Origin: an uncultured Alkalilimnicola sp.
GTDB taxonomy: Bacteria > Pseudomonadota > Gammaproteobacteria > Nitrococcales > AK92
Reading direction: 5' to 3'
NCBI GenBank assembly: GCA_937951875.1
Contig: CALGAN010000056.1
Coordinates: 1 to 64,000 of the forward strand
DNA: 64,000 bases
The translations under genes were made by a program, and so were the position numbers. This document shows positions 35,198 through 44,460 of the stretch, in pieces (positions within the stretch are counted from its first letter, which is position 1; every line of letters begins with the position of its first letter). The notes beneath the pieces are model-generated. The model was not told where the DNA came from. It made no database searches and was given only the letters and a program-made list of their open reading frames with translations.

Positions 35198-37840
35198 ATG
35201 AGCACCGACACGCACGATGCGCCGCTACGCCACGACATCCGCCTCCTCGGCCAGCTGCTCGGTGAGACCCTGCGCGAGCAAGGCGGCGAGCAGCTGTTCC
35301 GCACCGTCGAGACCATCCGGACATTGGCCAAGGACGCCCGCGCCGGACGGGAGGGCGCGCGCGAGGAGCTGGAGAAGACCCTGGCCGGGCTGGACGACGC
35401 GCTGATCATGCCGGTGGTGCGCGCCTTCTCCCACTTCCTCAACCTGGCCAACATCGCCGAGCAGCACCACCGCATCCGCCGCTCCCGCGCCTATCTGCGC
35501 GAGCCCGGCTCGGCGCCGCAGCGCGGCTCGCTGGAGGACACCTTCGCCCGCCTCGCCCGCCGGCTGCCGGCCACGCGGCTGCACGAAGCGGTGTGCGCGC
35601 TGGACATCGGCCTGGTGCTGACCGCCCACCCCACCGAAGTCACCCGCCGCACCCTGCTGCAAAAGCACAACCGCATCGCCGCGCTGCTGGAGTACCTGGA
35701 CCGCCCGGACCTCATCCCCTGGGAGCGGGAGGAAGCCATCGTCGATCTCAAGCGCGAGATCACCGCCGCCTGGCACACCGACGAGATCCGCCAGCGCCGC
35801 CCCAGCCCGCTGGACGAGGCGCGCTGGGGCTTCGCGGTGGTGGAGCAGACGCTCTGGCACGTCATCCCCCGCTACGCCCGGCGCCTGGACCGGCTGCTGC
35901 GCCAATACTGCGGCCAGGGACTGCCGCTGGACGCGGCACCGATTCGCTTCGGCTCCTGGATGGGCGGCGACCGCGACGGCAATCCGCGCGTCACCGCCCT
36001 GGTCACCCGCGAGACCTGCCTGCTGGCGCGCTGGATGGCGGCGACGCTGTACCTGCAGGAAATCGAGGCGCTGATCGCCGAGCTGTCGCTGCAATGCGCG
36101 GACGAGGCGGTGCGCGCCCGCGTCGGCAACGCCTGGGAGCCCTACCGTGAGCTGCTCAAGCGCATCCGCGCGCGGTTGCGGATCACCATCGGCTGGATCG
36201 AGGCGCAGCTCGACGGCCGCCGCCTACCGCCCGGCGAAGCCTATCTGGACTACCGGGAGCTGGCCGAGCCGCTGCTCGACTGCTACCGCTCGCTGCACGC
36301 CTGCGGCGCCGGCATCGTCGCCGACGGCCGGCTGCTCGACCTGCTGCGCCGCCTGGCCTGCTTCCGCCTCACCCTGATGCGGCTGGACATCCGCCAGGAG
36401 GCGGCGCGCCACACCGAGACGCTGGACGCCATTACCCGGGCGCTCGGGCTGGGCTCCTACGCCGAATGGTCCGAGCAGGAGCGCCAGGAGTTCCTGCTCC
36501 GCGAACTCAACAACCCGCGGCCGCTGATCCCGCGCGATTTCGACGCCGAGGAGCCGGTGCGCGAGGTGCTGGCCACCTTCCGGGTCATGGCCGAGGTCGG
36601 GCCGGAGTCGCTCGGCGCCTACGTGATCTCCATGGCCTCGCAGCCGTCCGACATCCTGGCGGTGGAGCTGCTGCAAAAGGAGATGGGCGTGGAGCACCGG
36701 CTGCGGGTGGTGCCGCTATTCGAGACGCTCAAGGACCTGCAGGGCGCTGCCGACTGCATCGACCGCCTGCTCGCCATCGACTGGTACCGGGAACGCATCG
36801 ACGGCCACCAGGAGGTGATGATCGGCTACTCCGACTCGGCCAAGGACGCCGGCCACCTGACCGCCGCCTGGGCCCTGTATCAGACGCAGGAGCAGCTGGT
36901 GCAAGTCTGCGGCAAGCACCAGGTGCGGCTCACCCTGTTCCACGGCCGTGGCGGCAGCGTCGGCCGCGGCGGCGGCCCCACCCACGCCGCCATCCTCGCT
37001 CAGCCGCCCGGTTCGGTGAACGGCGCGCTGCGGGTGACTGAGCAGGGCGAGGTGATCCAGGCCAAGTTCGGCCTGGCCGGCATCGCCCAGCGCAATCTGG
37101 AGCTGTACACCACCGCCGTGCTGGAGGCCACCCTGCTGCCGCCCGACCCGCCCAAGCCGGAGTGGCGCGAGGTCATGGACGGCCTGGCCGAGGCGGCCAT
37201 GGCCAGCTACCGCCGCACGGTGCGTGAAACGCCCGGCTTCGTCGACTATTTCCGCGCCGCCACCCCGGAGCGGGAGATCGGCGATCTGACCATCGGCAGC
37301 CGGCCGGCGCGCCGCCGCAGCGAAGGTGGCATCGAGACCCTGCGCGCCATTCCCTGGATCTTCAGCTGGACCCAGACCCGGCTGCTGCTGCCGGCCTGGC
37401 TGGGCGTGGGCGAGGCGCTGAACGAGGCGCTGCGCGTCGGGCTGGAACCGCAGCTGCGCACCATGTACCGCCATTGGCCGTTCTTCCGCGCCTTCATCGA
37501 CATGGTGGAGATGGTGCTGGCCAAGGCCGACCCGGAGGTGGCGGCGCAGTACGACCGGCGCCTGGTGCCGCCCGAGCTGCGGCCGCTCGGCGAGGCGCTG
37601 CGCCAGCGCTTCGCCGCCACCCGCGAGGCGGTGCTGCGCGCCACCGGCCACCAGCAGCCGCTGGAGGGCTTCCCGGTGGTGCGGCGCTCGGTGAACGTGC
37701 GCAACCCTTACGTCGACCCGCTCAACCTACTGCAGGCCGAGCTGCTGTACCGGGTGCGGCACGGCCGGGAGGAGAATCTGCGCAAGGCGCTGATGGTGGC
37801 CATCAACGGCATCGCCGCCGGCATGCGCAACACCGGCTGA
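35198..37840 (+). CDS. ppc: phosphoenolpyruvate carboxylase
   Basis: An 880-aa enzyme making oxaloacetate from PEP and bicarbonate, refilling the TCA cycle. Catalytic motifs are in place: VLTAHPTEVTRRTLLQKH (catalytic His), GSWMGGDRDGNPRV, GYSDSAKDAGHL, FHGRGGSVGRGGGPTHAAI (second His and Arg loop), and the C-terminal MRNTG. The ATG at 35198 is preceded by AGGAGCACAAGGAC; the frame is open upstream through the icd terminator. Adjacent to icd, it forms a TCA/anaplerotic pair, but the terminator between them argues for separate transcripts. Confidence 0.97.
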   Translation: MSTDTHDAPLRHDIRLLGQLLGETLREQGGEQLFRTVETIRTLAKDARAGREGAREELEKTLAGLDDALIMPVVRAFSHFLNLANIAEQHHRIRRSRAYLREPGSAPQRGSLEDTFARLARRLPATRLHEAVCALDIGLVLTAHPTEVTRRTLLQKHNRIAALLEYLDRPDLIPWEREEAIVDLKREITAAWHTDEIRQRRPSPLDEARWGFAVVEQTLWHVIPRYARRLDRLLRQYCGQGLPLDAAPIRFGSWMGGDRDGNPRVTALVTRETCLLARWMAATLYLQEIEALIAELSLQCADEAVRARVGNAWEPYRELLKRIRARLRITIGWIEAQLDGRRLPPGEAYLDYRELAEPLLDCYRSLHACGAGIVADGRLLDLLRRLACFRLTLMRLDIRQEAARHTETLDAITRALGLGSYAEWSEQERQEFLLRELNNPRPLIPRDFDAEEPVREVLATFRVMAEVGPESLGAYVISMASQPSDILAVELLQKEMGVEHRLRVVPLFETLKDLQGAADCIDRLLAIDWYRERIDGHQEVMIGYSDSAKDAGHLTAAWALYQTQEQLVQVCGKHQVRLTLFHGRGGSVGRGGGPTHAAILAQPPGSVNGALRVTEQGEVIQAKFGLAGIAQRNLELYTTAVLEATLLPPDPPKPEWREVMDGLAEAAMASYRRTVRETPGFVDYFRAATPEREIGDLTIGSRPARRRSEGGIETLRAIPWIFSWTQTRLLLPAWLGVGEALNEALRVGLEPQLRTMYRHWPFFRAFIDMVEMVLAKADPEVAAQYDRRLVPPELRPLGEALRQRFAATREAVLRATGHQQPLEGFPVVRRSVNVRNPYVDPLNLLQAELLYRVRHGREENLRKALMVAINGIAAGMRNTG

Positions 37841-37849
37841 AAGCCGCCG

Positions 37850-37871
37850 CGGCGCGGCCGCGGCCGCGCCG
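37850..37871. repeat. perfect 22-bp GC palindrome after ppc
   Basis: Positions 37850-37860 are the exact reverse complement of 37861-37871. It lies nine bases past the ppc stop and has no T-run after it. Confidence 0.6.
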
Positions 37872-37942
37872 TTGATCCGCGCCGGCCTTCTCGTTAACGT
37901 GGTCGCCCACCCCGTTCCGCAAAACCTCAAGGCTCGTTACCC

Positions 37943-38587
37943 ATGTCCGATTTCCGCCAGGCCTTCATCCGCTTCGCCATCGAGCGCGACGTGCTGCGCT
38001 TCGGCCAGTTCACCCTCAAGTCCGGCCGGCTCAGCCCCTACTTCTTCAACGCCGGTCTGTTCAACACCGGCAGCAGCCTGGCCGAGCTGGGTCGCTTCTA
38101 TGCCCAGGCGGTGATCGCCTCGGGCGTGCAGTTCGACATGGTGTTCGGCCCGGCCTACAAGGGCATCCCCCTGGCCGCTGCGCTGGCCATCGCCCTGGCC
38201 GACCACCACGGCCGCGATCTGCCGTACGCGTTCAACCGCAAGGAAGCCAAGGATCACGGCGAGGGCGGCGTGATCGTCGGCGCGCCGCTGCACGGTCGGG
38301 TGCTGGTGGTGGACGACGTGATTTCCGCCGGCACCTCGGTGCGCGAGTCGGTGGCGCTCATCAAGGCCGCCGGCGCCGAGCTGGCCGGCGTGGTCATCGC
38401 CCTCGACCGCCAGGAGCGCGGCCTGGGCGAAACGTCCGCGGCGCAGGAAGTGGAGCGCACCTACGGCGTGCCGGTGATCAGCATCGCCAACCTCGACGCT
38501 CTGGTGCTGTACCTGCAGAATCAGGGGGAACGCCAAGCCGAGCTGGACGCGGTGCGAGCCTATCGCGAACGGTACGGCGCACGCTGA
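37943..38587 (+). CDS. pyrE: orotate phosphoribosyltransferase
   Basis: A 214-aa enzyme that joins orotate to PRPP in pyrimidine synthesis. LKSGRLSPYFFNAGLF, the PAYKGIPLA segment, NRKEAKDHGEGG and the PRPP-binding VLVVDDVISAGTSVRE are all present. Length matches the family. It lies between ppc and pfkA on the plus strand, with short gaps of about 100 and 27 bases. Confidence 0.97.
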   Translation: MSDFRQAFIRFAIERDVLRFGQFTLKSGRLSPYFFNAGLFNTGSSLAELGRFYAQAVIASGVQFDMVFGPAYKGIPLAAALAIALADHHGRDLPYAFNRKEAKDHGEGGVIVGAPLHGRVLVVDDVISAGTSVRESVALIKAAGAELAGVVIALDRQERGLGETSAAQEVERTYGVPVISIANLDALVLYLQNQGERQAELDAVRAYRERYGAR

Positions 38588-38614
38588 AGCGAAGCGCGTC
38601 GGAGGTAGTCGAAC

Positions 38615-39619
38615 ATGCTCTGGATCCCGCCTCGTCTGACCAGAACCCAGCCGCTCAAGCGCCTGGCGGTGCTCACCAGCGGCGGCGACGCCCCCGGCAT
38701 GAACGCTGCGGTGCGCGCGGTGGTGCGCACCGCGCTGGAACGCCAACTGGAAGTCTTCGGCGTGCACAAGGGCTTCAGCGGCCTGGTGGCCGGCGACCTG
38801 CACGCCATGGACCGCGCCTCGGTGGCCAACATCCTCTACCGCGGCGGCACCATTCTGAAGACCGATCGCTGCGAAGCGTTCAAGCGCCCGGACGTGCGCG
38901 CCCAGGTGGCGGCCGATCTGCGCGCGCGCGGCATCGATGCGCTGGTCGTCATCGGCGGCGACGGTTCGCTCACCGGCGCCCACCTGCTGCAGCAGGAAAC
39001 CGGCCTACCGGTGATCGGCATCCCCGGCACCATCGACAACGACGTCTACGGCACCGACGACACCATCGGCTTCGATACGGCGGTCAACACCGCCCTGGAG
39101 GCCATCGACCGAATACGCGACACCGCCACCTCGCACGAGCGGGTGTTCCTGATCGAGGTGATGGGCCGCAGCTCCGGCTTCATCGCCGCCAGCGTCGGCA
39201 TCGCCGGCGGCGCCGAGATCGTGCTTGTGCCCGGCAAGCCCATCGAGCTCGATCAGATCTGCCGCACCCTGAACGACAGCAAGGCGCGCGGCAAGACCAG
39301 CAGTCTGATCGTGGTCGCCGAGGGCGAGGATCCCAATCAGACCAACCGTCTCACCCGCCAGCTCAACGAGCACGGCATCCAGGCCCGCGCCGTGATCCTG
39401 GGCCATATCCAGCGCGGCGGCACGCCCAGCGGTCACGACCGGGTGCTGGCCTCGGCGCTGGGCTCCTCGGCGGTCGACCACCTGCTGGCCGGCCATTCCG
39501 ACATCATGCTCGGCATCCAGCACGGCGAGATCGTGCGGGTGCCGCTCAGCGACGTGATCGCCCACAAGAAGACGCTGCCGGAGGAAATCCTGGAGCTGGC
39601 GCGGATTCTCGCCACCTGA
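38615..39619 (+). CDS. pfkA: 6-phosphofructokinase, ATP-type by sequence
   Basis: A 334-aa glycolytic enzyme phosphorylating fructose 6-phosphate. LTSGGDAPGMNAAVR, IGGDGSLTGA and IGIPGTIDNDVYGTD are diagnostic. The Gly in GGDGS and the Gly in GIPGTIDND mark an ATP-dependent enzyme; PPi-dependent relatives have GGDD and PKTIDND. EVMGRSSGFIA and GHIQRGGTPSGHDRVL complete the active site. GGAGGT lies before the ATG. It is 28 bases after pyrE and probably co-transcribed. Confidence 0.93.
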   Translation: MLWIPPRLTRTQPLKRLAVLTSGGDAPGMNAAVRAVVRTALERQLEVFGVHKGFSGLVAGDLHAMDRASVANILYRGGTILKTDRCEAFKRPDVRAQVAADLRARGIDALVVIGGDGSLTGAHLLQQETGLPVIGIPGTIDNDVYGTDDTIGFDTAVNTALEAIDRIRDTATSHERVFLIEVMGRSSGFIAASVGIAGGAEIVLVPGKPIELDQICRTLNDSKARGKTSSLIVVAEGEDPNQTNRLTRQLNEHGIQARAVILGHIQRGGTPSGHDRVLASALGSSAVDHLLAGHSDIMLGIQHGEIVRVPLSDVIAHKKTLPEEILELARILAT

Positions 39620-39743
39620 GCGGCGGAACCGTCGGCGATTACCCGCATCGTTGCCGGGAAATATGCTAAAAGAGCCGTTGGGCCGTGGGCCGCGCCCCGC
39701 GGCCCGCACCTCGCAGCCCGATCAGATCAAGACCAAGACGCCC

Positions 39744-40364
39744 ATGCAGCATCGTCACATCCCGATCGCCGCGCTCGGACTCGTCCTTGCCTTGACCTGC
39801 GGCAGCGCCTCCGCCGACAAGCTCTACAAGTGGGTCGACCAAGACGGACGGGTGCACTACAGCGACAAAGTGCCGCCGGAAGCGGCGGCGCACGGTCGCG
39901 AGCTCAAATCCGAACGCGGCCTGACCATCCAGCGGGTGGCGCCGGCCAAAACGCCCGAGCAGATCGAAGCCGAGCGGCGGGCGCAGGCCGAGGAAGAGGC
40001 GCGCCGCGCCGCCGAGGCCAAGCAAGCCGAGCAAGACCGCATCCTGCTGATGACCTTCTCCAGCACCGCGGAGATCATCCGGGCGCGCGACGACCGTCTC
40101 GCCGCCATCGATGCCCGCATCCGCCTGACCGAGGAGAACCTGCGCAAGCTGCAGACCCAGCTGGAACAGGCGCAGCGCCAGGCCGTGGAGCAGGAGCGCA
40201 GCGGCAGCGCCGCGCTGGAGGCCACCCACAAGCGCATCGCCGACCTGCAGCGGCAGGTCAACGAGCACCAGAACTTCATCGCCAAGCGCCAGCAGGAGCG
40301 CGCCGCGCTCGAGGCCCGCTTCGACGCCGACCTGGCACGCTTCAAGGAACTGAAAGGGCAGTGA
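39744..40364 (+). CDS. DUF4124 domain protein with coiled-coil tail
   Basis: A 206-aa protein. The signal peptide ends at GSASA, followed by a DUF4124 segment DKLYKWVDQDGRVHYSDKVPPEAA (about 24-47) and then a long charged coiled coil (about 75-206) rich in Glu, Ala, Gln and Arg. It should be periplasmic. The function of DUF4124 proteins is not known. The ATG at 39744 begins the signal peptide; the frame is open upstream but in non-signal sequence. The ribosome site is weak. Confidence 0.82.
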   Translation: MQHRHIPIAALGLVLALTCGSASADKLYKWVDQDGRVHYSDKVPPEAAAHGRELKSERGLTIQRVAPAKTPEQIEAERRAQAEEEARRAAEAKQAEQDRILLMTFSSTAEIIRARDDRLAAIDARIRLTEENLRKLQTQLEQAQRQAVEQERSGSAALEATHKRIADLQRQVNEHQNFIAKRQQERAALEARFDADLARFKELKGQ

Positions 40365-40396
40365 GCGCCTGGCGGCGGAGCGCCGGCGCGGGGAAG

Positions 40397-40420
40397 GCGG
40401 CCGGGCCGCAGCCCGGCCGC
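40397..40420. repeat. 10-bp inverted repeat between convergent genes
   Basis: Arms 40397-40406 and 40411-40420 are perfect complements around the loop CGCA, just before the argB stop. There is no T-run. Confidence 0.55.
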
Positions 40421-40425
40421 ACGGA

Positions 40426-41316
40426 TCAGGCGTGGATGAGGGTGCCGACGCCCTGGTCGGTGAACAGCTCCAGCAGCACGGCGTGCTCGACCCGGCCGTC
40501 GATGATGTGCGCGGCGCGCACGCCGCCGTTGACCGCGTCCAGCGCGCAGCGCACCTTCGGCAGCATGCCGCCGTGGATGGTGCCGTCCTCGATCAGCGCC
40601 TGCACCCGGGCGCGATCGAGCCCGGTCAGCAGCTTGCCGTCCTTGTCGAGCACGCCGGGGGTGTTGGTGAGCAGCATCAGCTTCTCGGCCTTGAGCACCT
40701 CGGCCAGCTTGCCGGCCACCAGGTCGGCGTTGATGTTGTAGGAGCGGCCGTCCTCGCCAACGCCGATCGGCGCGATGACCGGGATGAACTCGCCCTGATC
40801 GAGCGACTCCACCACCGACGGATCGATCGCCGCCACCTCGCCGACGTAGCCGATGTCGATCGGCTCCTCGCCGGACGACTCACCCTTCTTGCTCAGGGTG
40901 TACTTGCTGGCGCGGATCAGCCCGCCGTCCTTGCCGGTCAGGCCCACGGCGCGGCCGCCCTTGCCGTTGATGAGATTGACGATTTCCTTGTTGACCAAGC
41001 CGCCCAGGACCATCTCCACCACGTCCATGGTCTCGGCGTCGGTCACCCGCATGCCCTCGACGAAGCGGCTCTCCTTGCCGATGCGCTCGAGCAACTTGCC
41101 GATCTGCGGACCGCCGCCGTGCACCACCACCGGGTTGATGCCGACCAGCTTCATCAGCACGATGTCGCGGGCGAAGCTGTGCTTGAGCCGCTCCTCGGTC
41201 ATGGCGTTGCCACCGTACTTGACCACCACGGTCTTGCCGCGGAAACGCTGGATGTACGGAAGAGCTTCGATCAGTACGTGCGCCACTTGGGCGGCCGGCG
41301 TCGCAGTCTCGGTCAT
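40426..41316 (-). CDS. argB: acetylglutamate kinase
   Basis: A 296-aa amino-acid kinase that phosphorylates N-acetylglutamate in arginine synthesis. KTVVVKYGGNAM (Lys and Gly-rich loop), VHGGGPQIGKLL, RVTDAETMDVVEMVLGG and NINADLVAGKLAEVL match the family. It is last on the minus strand after coaBC-dut-algC with a 96-base gap containing a hairpin, so it may have a separate transcript. This order, algC then argB, is typical of Gammaproteobacteria such as pseudomonads. Confidence 0.96.
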   Translation of the reverse strand: MTETATPAAQVAHVLIEALPYIQRFRGKTVVVKYGGNAMTEERLKHSFARDIVLMKLVGINPVVVHGGGPQIGKLLERIGKESRFVEGMRVTDAETMDVVEMVLGGLVNKEIVNLINGKGGRAVGLTGKDGGLIRASKYTLSKKGESSGEEPIDIGYVGEVAAIDPSVVESLDQGEFIPVIAPIGVGEDGRSYNINADLVAGKLAEVLKAEKLMLLTNTPGVLDKDGKLLTGLDRARVQALIEDGTIHGGMLPKVRCALDAVNGGVRAAHIIDGRVEHAVLLELFTDQGVGTLIHA

Positions 41317-41383
41317 GGAGCTGTCCTATTTGGGAGCCATAGGAAAGGCTGGCAAGTTTAGAACCAATCGCGGACGGATGCAT

Positions 41384-41408
41384 GGGCCGCGGCGGCACGC
41401 CGCGGCCC
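41384..41408. repeat. 11-bp inverted repeat after algC
   Basis: Arms 41384-41394 and 41398-41408 are perfect complements with loop GCA, five bases past the algC stop. No T-run follows on the minus strand. Confidence 0.6.
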
Positions 41409-41412
41409 GGGA

Positions 41413-43995
41413 TCAGAACGGCAGCGCCAGGTCCGGCTTGACCGCCTGCAGCCGCGCGCGCATGTCCGCTTGCAGGCGCGCCAGCGCCTCCTGGTCCGCG
41501 GCCTCGAAGCGCAGCACCAGCTTCGGCTCGGTGTTGGAGGCGCGCACCAGCACCCAGCCGTCCGGGAAGTCGGCGCGCACGCCGTCCACCATGGTCAGGC
41601 GCGCTTGCTCGAAATCCGCCAGCAGCCGCTTCTCCAGCGCCTTCATGATCCGGTTCGGCTCGCCCTCCGCCAGCGTCAGCCGGATCTCCGGCGTACCCAC
41701 CGACTCCGGCAGCTCGGCGAACACCTCGGCCGAGGAGCGGCCGTCCTGCGACAGCAGTTCGAGCAGGCGCGCGCCGGCGTAGATGGCATCGTCGAAGCCG
41801 TACCAGCGGTCGGCGAAGAAGATATGGCCGCTCATGTCGCCGCCCAGCGGCGCGCCCAGTTCCGCCACCTTGCTGCGGATCAGCGAGTGGCCGGTCTTCC
41901 ACATCACCGGCACGCCGGCGTTGTCGGTGATCACCTCGGCCAGCTTGGCCGAGCACTTGACGTCGAACACGACGTCGGCGCCCGGGTGGCGGGCCAGCAC
42001 GTCGGCGGCGAACAGCATCAGCTGCCGATCGGCCCAAATCACCTTGCCGCTGGAATCGACCACGCCCAGCCGGTCGCCGTCGCCGTCGAAAGCCAGCCCC
42101 AGATCGGCGCCCTGCAACCGCACCAGGCTGATCAACGCCTCCAGGTTGTCGCGCACGGTCGGATCCGGATGGTGGTTGGGGAAGTAGCCGTCGACCTCGC
42201 AGAACAGCTCCTCCACCTCGCAGCCCATGGCGCGGAACACCTGCGGCGCCACCACGCCGGCCACGCCGTTGCCGCAATCGACGACGATGCGCAGCGGCCG
42301 GTGCAGGGTCACGTCCTGGACGATGCGCTCGATGTAATGCGGCAGCACGTCGTGGCGGCTGACCGAGCCCGCGCCCTGGGCGAACGGCCCGTAGGCGGCG
42401 AGCCGGCCCAGCTCCTGGATGGCCTCGCTCGACAGGCTCTGCCCGCCGAGCACGATCTTGAGGCCGTTGTAATCGCGCGGGTTATGGCTGCCGGTGACCA
42501 TCACCCCGGCGCCGGTGCCGAGATGGAAGGTGGCGAAGTTCATCACCGGCGTCGGCACCTGGCCGATGTCGAACACCGTGCGGCCGGTGGCCACCAGGCC
42601 TTCGATCAGCGCCTGCGCCAGCTCCGGGCTGGACAGGCGGCCGTCGCGCCCGACCACCACTTCGAGCTGATCGCTGGCCGCCATACGGGTGCCGATGGCC
42701 ATGCCCAGCCGCCGCACCACGTCCACGTCCAGACCGGCGCCGACCACGCCGCGGATGTCGTAGGCGCGCAGGATCACCGGGTCGATCTCCACCAGGGTCG
42801 GCTTGGCCTTGGTCGGCGGCTCCGGTTCTGGTTCCGGCTCGGGTGGCGGCGCCACCTCCAGCGCGCTCGCGACCGGCGCCGGCTGCTGCTCCGGTACCGG
42901 GATCGTCCGCACCTCCATGCCCTGCTCCGGGCTCGTCGCCGCGGCCGGCGGGTTGGCGCGCGCCGGGACGGGCGCCGCCACCGACTCGCTCAGCCGCCGC
43001 GCCTCGCCGAGCAAGGCGGTGATCATGGGCGCCAGCTCGCGCAGGCGCGCCGAATAGTCGCTGCCGACCTTGCCCGCGGCCGCTTCCTGCACCAGCCGGA
43101 CCGCGGTCCTGCCGTCGGCGAGCAGCCGCCGGCGCAGCAGGACGAACGCCGCCGCGACAGCCGCCAGCAGCGCCAGCAGCGCGGCGGCCGGAATGGCCAG
43201 CTCGGCCGGGGCGAGCCCGGTCCCGTGGCCGGGAACCCCGCGGTACTCCAGCGCCCAGCGGCTCTGCGGAATCGTGTGCCGATAGCTGGCGCCGCCCTGG
43301 TCGTTACCGCTGGCGGCGAGCACGACCGCCCCCTGACGCAGCTCGACGCGGCCGCTCCACGGCCCGCGCAGCGCGGTCTCCAGCATCTTGACCGGATAGC
43401 TCAGGATCAGGTGGCCCAATACCTCGCCCTGCGCGCCGTGCACCGGCTGCAACAGGTTGACGTGCGCGCCGGACTGGCCCGGCAGATGCACCTCGGCCGG
43501 CTGCGGCTTCCTGTCCTGCTCCGCCCGGCGCATCATGTCGAGCAGGGCATAGCCGATCGGCGGATTCTGCGTCAGATCCGGCTGATTCACGCCCGCCGGC
43601 AACACCAGCAACCGCAGCGCGCCCGGGAAGGCGGCCAGGTATTCCGCCTGCAGCGCATCCAGCTCGGCGCGCTCGCCATCCGCCAGCGCCGTCGTCAGCC
43701 GCGGCTGGTCGGCCAGCTGCGCCAGCGACGTGAACTCCCTCTGCAGCCGCCCGCTCACCCGCGCCGCGAGCAGCTCGGCGGTCCGCTCCTCCAGCTGCGC
43801 CAGCGTCTGGTCCCGCACTTGGGCGGCGTTGCGCAGCGCGGTGACGGTCACCGCGCCGATCGCCAGCACCGCCACCAGCGCCAGCACCGCCGCGTACAGC
43901 CAGATGCTCAACGCCCGACCGCCGCGTTCACCGGCGTTCTCCTTCGGCTTGCCCTTCGCCTTGGGGTTGCGCAGTGCCAGCGGTTTCAGCTTCAT
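41413..43995 (-). CDS. algC: phosphomannomutase/phosphoglucomutase AlgC, long membrane-anchored form
   Basis: An 860-aa protein. Residues 411-860 are a complete phosphohexomutase interconverting mannose or glucose 1- and 6-phosphates: phosphoserine motif TGSHNPRDYNG (S503), metal loop DGDGDR (637-642), sugar loop GGDMSGHIFF, and phosphate-binding RASNTEPK. The N-terminal half has two membrane segments (about 30-50 and 260-290) around an about 200-aa extracytoplasmic domain, then a HAMP-like stretch and a Pro/Glu linker. The classic P. aeruginosa AlgC is about 463 aa, so this is the extended form, putting sugar-phosphate metabolism at the membrane. AGGAGGGGG overlaps the dut stop region, indicating coupling. 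Confidence 0.93.
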   Translation of the reverse strand: MKLKPLALRNPKAKGKPKENAGERGGRALSIWLYAAVLALVAVLAIGAVTVTALRNAAQVRDQTLAQLEERTAELLAARVSGRLQREFTSLAQLADQPRLTTALADGERAELDALQAEYLAAFPGALRLLVLPAGVNQPDLTQNPPIGYALLDMMRRAEQDRKPQPAEVHLPGQSGAHVNLLQPVHGAQGEVLGHLILSYPVKMLETALRGPWSGRVELRQGAVVLAASGNDQGGASYRHTIPQSRWALEYRGVPGHGTGLAPAELAIPAAALLALLAAVAAAFVLLRRRLLADGRTAVRLVQEAAAGKVGSDYSARLRELAPMITALLGEARRLSESVAAPVPARANPPAAATSPEQGMEVRTIPVPEQQPAPVASALEVAPPPEPEPEPEPPTKAKPTLVEIDPVILRAYDIRGVVGAGLDVDVVRRLGMAIGTRMAASDQLEVVVGRDGRLSSPELAQALIEGLVATGRTVFDIGQVPTPVMNFATFHLGTGAGVMVTGSHNPRDYNGLKIVLGGQSLSSEAIQELGRLAAYGPFAQGAGSVSRHDVLPHYIERIVQDVTLHRPLRIVVDCGNGVAGVVAPQVFRAMGCEVEELFCEVDGYFPNHHPDPTVRDNLEALISLVRLQGADLGLAFDGDGDRLGVVDSSGKVIWADRQLMLFAADVLARHPGADVVFDVKCSAKLAEVITDNAGVPVMWKTGHSLIRSKVAELGAPLGGDMSGHIFFADRWYGFDDAIYAGARLLELLSQDGRSSAEVFAELPESVGTPEIRLTLAEGEPNRIMKALEKRLLADFEQARLTMVDGVRADFPDGWVLVRASNTEPKLVLRFEAADQEALARLQADMRARLQAVKPDLALPF

Positions 43996-44004
43996 GCCCC
44001 CTCC

Positions 44005-44460
44005 TCAGTGGCGTCCGGAGTGGCCGAATCCGCCCTCGCCGCGCGCGGTCGGCGCAAACTCCTCGACTTGCTCGAACTCGGCCCGCACCACCGGCACCAG
44101 CACCAGCTGCGCGATGCGCTCGCCGGGCTGGATGGTGAAGCTGTCGCGGCCGCGGTTCCAGACCGAGATGAAGATCTGACCTTGGTAATCGGAATCGATC
44201 AGCCCGACCAGGTTGCCGAGCACGATGCCGTGCTTGTGGCCCAGGCCGGAGCGTGGCAGCACCACCGCCGCCAGCCCCGGATCGGCGATGTGCAGGGCGA
44301 TGCCGCTAGGGATGAGCTCGCAGTCGCCCGGCTGCAGGGTGAGCGGCGCTTCCACGCAGGCGCGCAGGTCGAGGCCGGCGGAACCGTCGGTGGCGTAGCT
44401 GGGCAGTGGAAATTCGCGGCCGAGCCGCGGGTCGAGCAGCTTAAGCTGGATTTTTCGCAT
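44005..44460 (-). CDS. dut: dUTP diphosphatase
   Basis: A 151-aa trimeric dUTPase that hydrolyses dUTP to dUMP. All five motifs are readable: DGSAGLDLRA, PRSGLGHKHG, GLIDSDYQGQI, IQPGERIAQLVL and a C-terminal RGEGGFGHSGRH. The ATG at 44460 overlaps the 3' end of coaBC by 20 bases, and algC starts nine bases after the stop. coaBC-dut-algC is a conserved gammaproteobacterial block. Confidence 0.96.
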   Translation of the reverse strand: MRKIQLKLLDPRLGREFPLPSYATDGSAGLDLRACVEAPLTLQPGDCELIPSGIALHIADPGLAAVVLPRSGLGHKHGIVLGNLVGLIDSDYQGQIFISVWNRGRDSFTIQPGERIAQLVLVPVVRAEFEQVEEFAPTARGEGGFGHSGRH

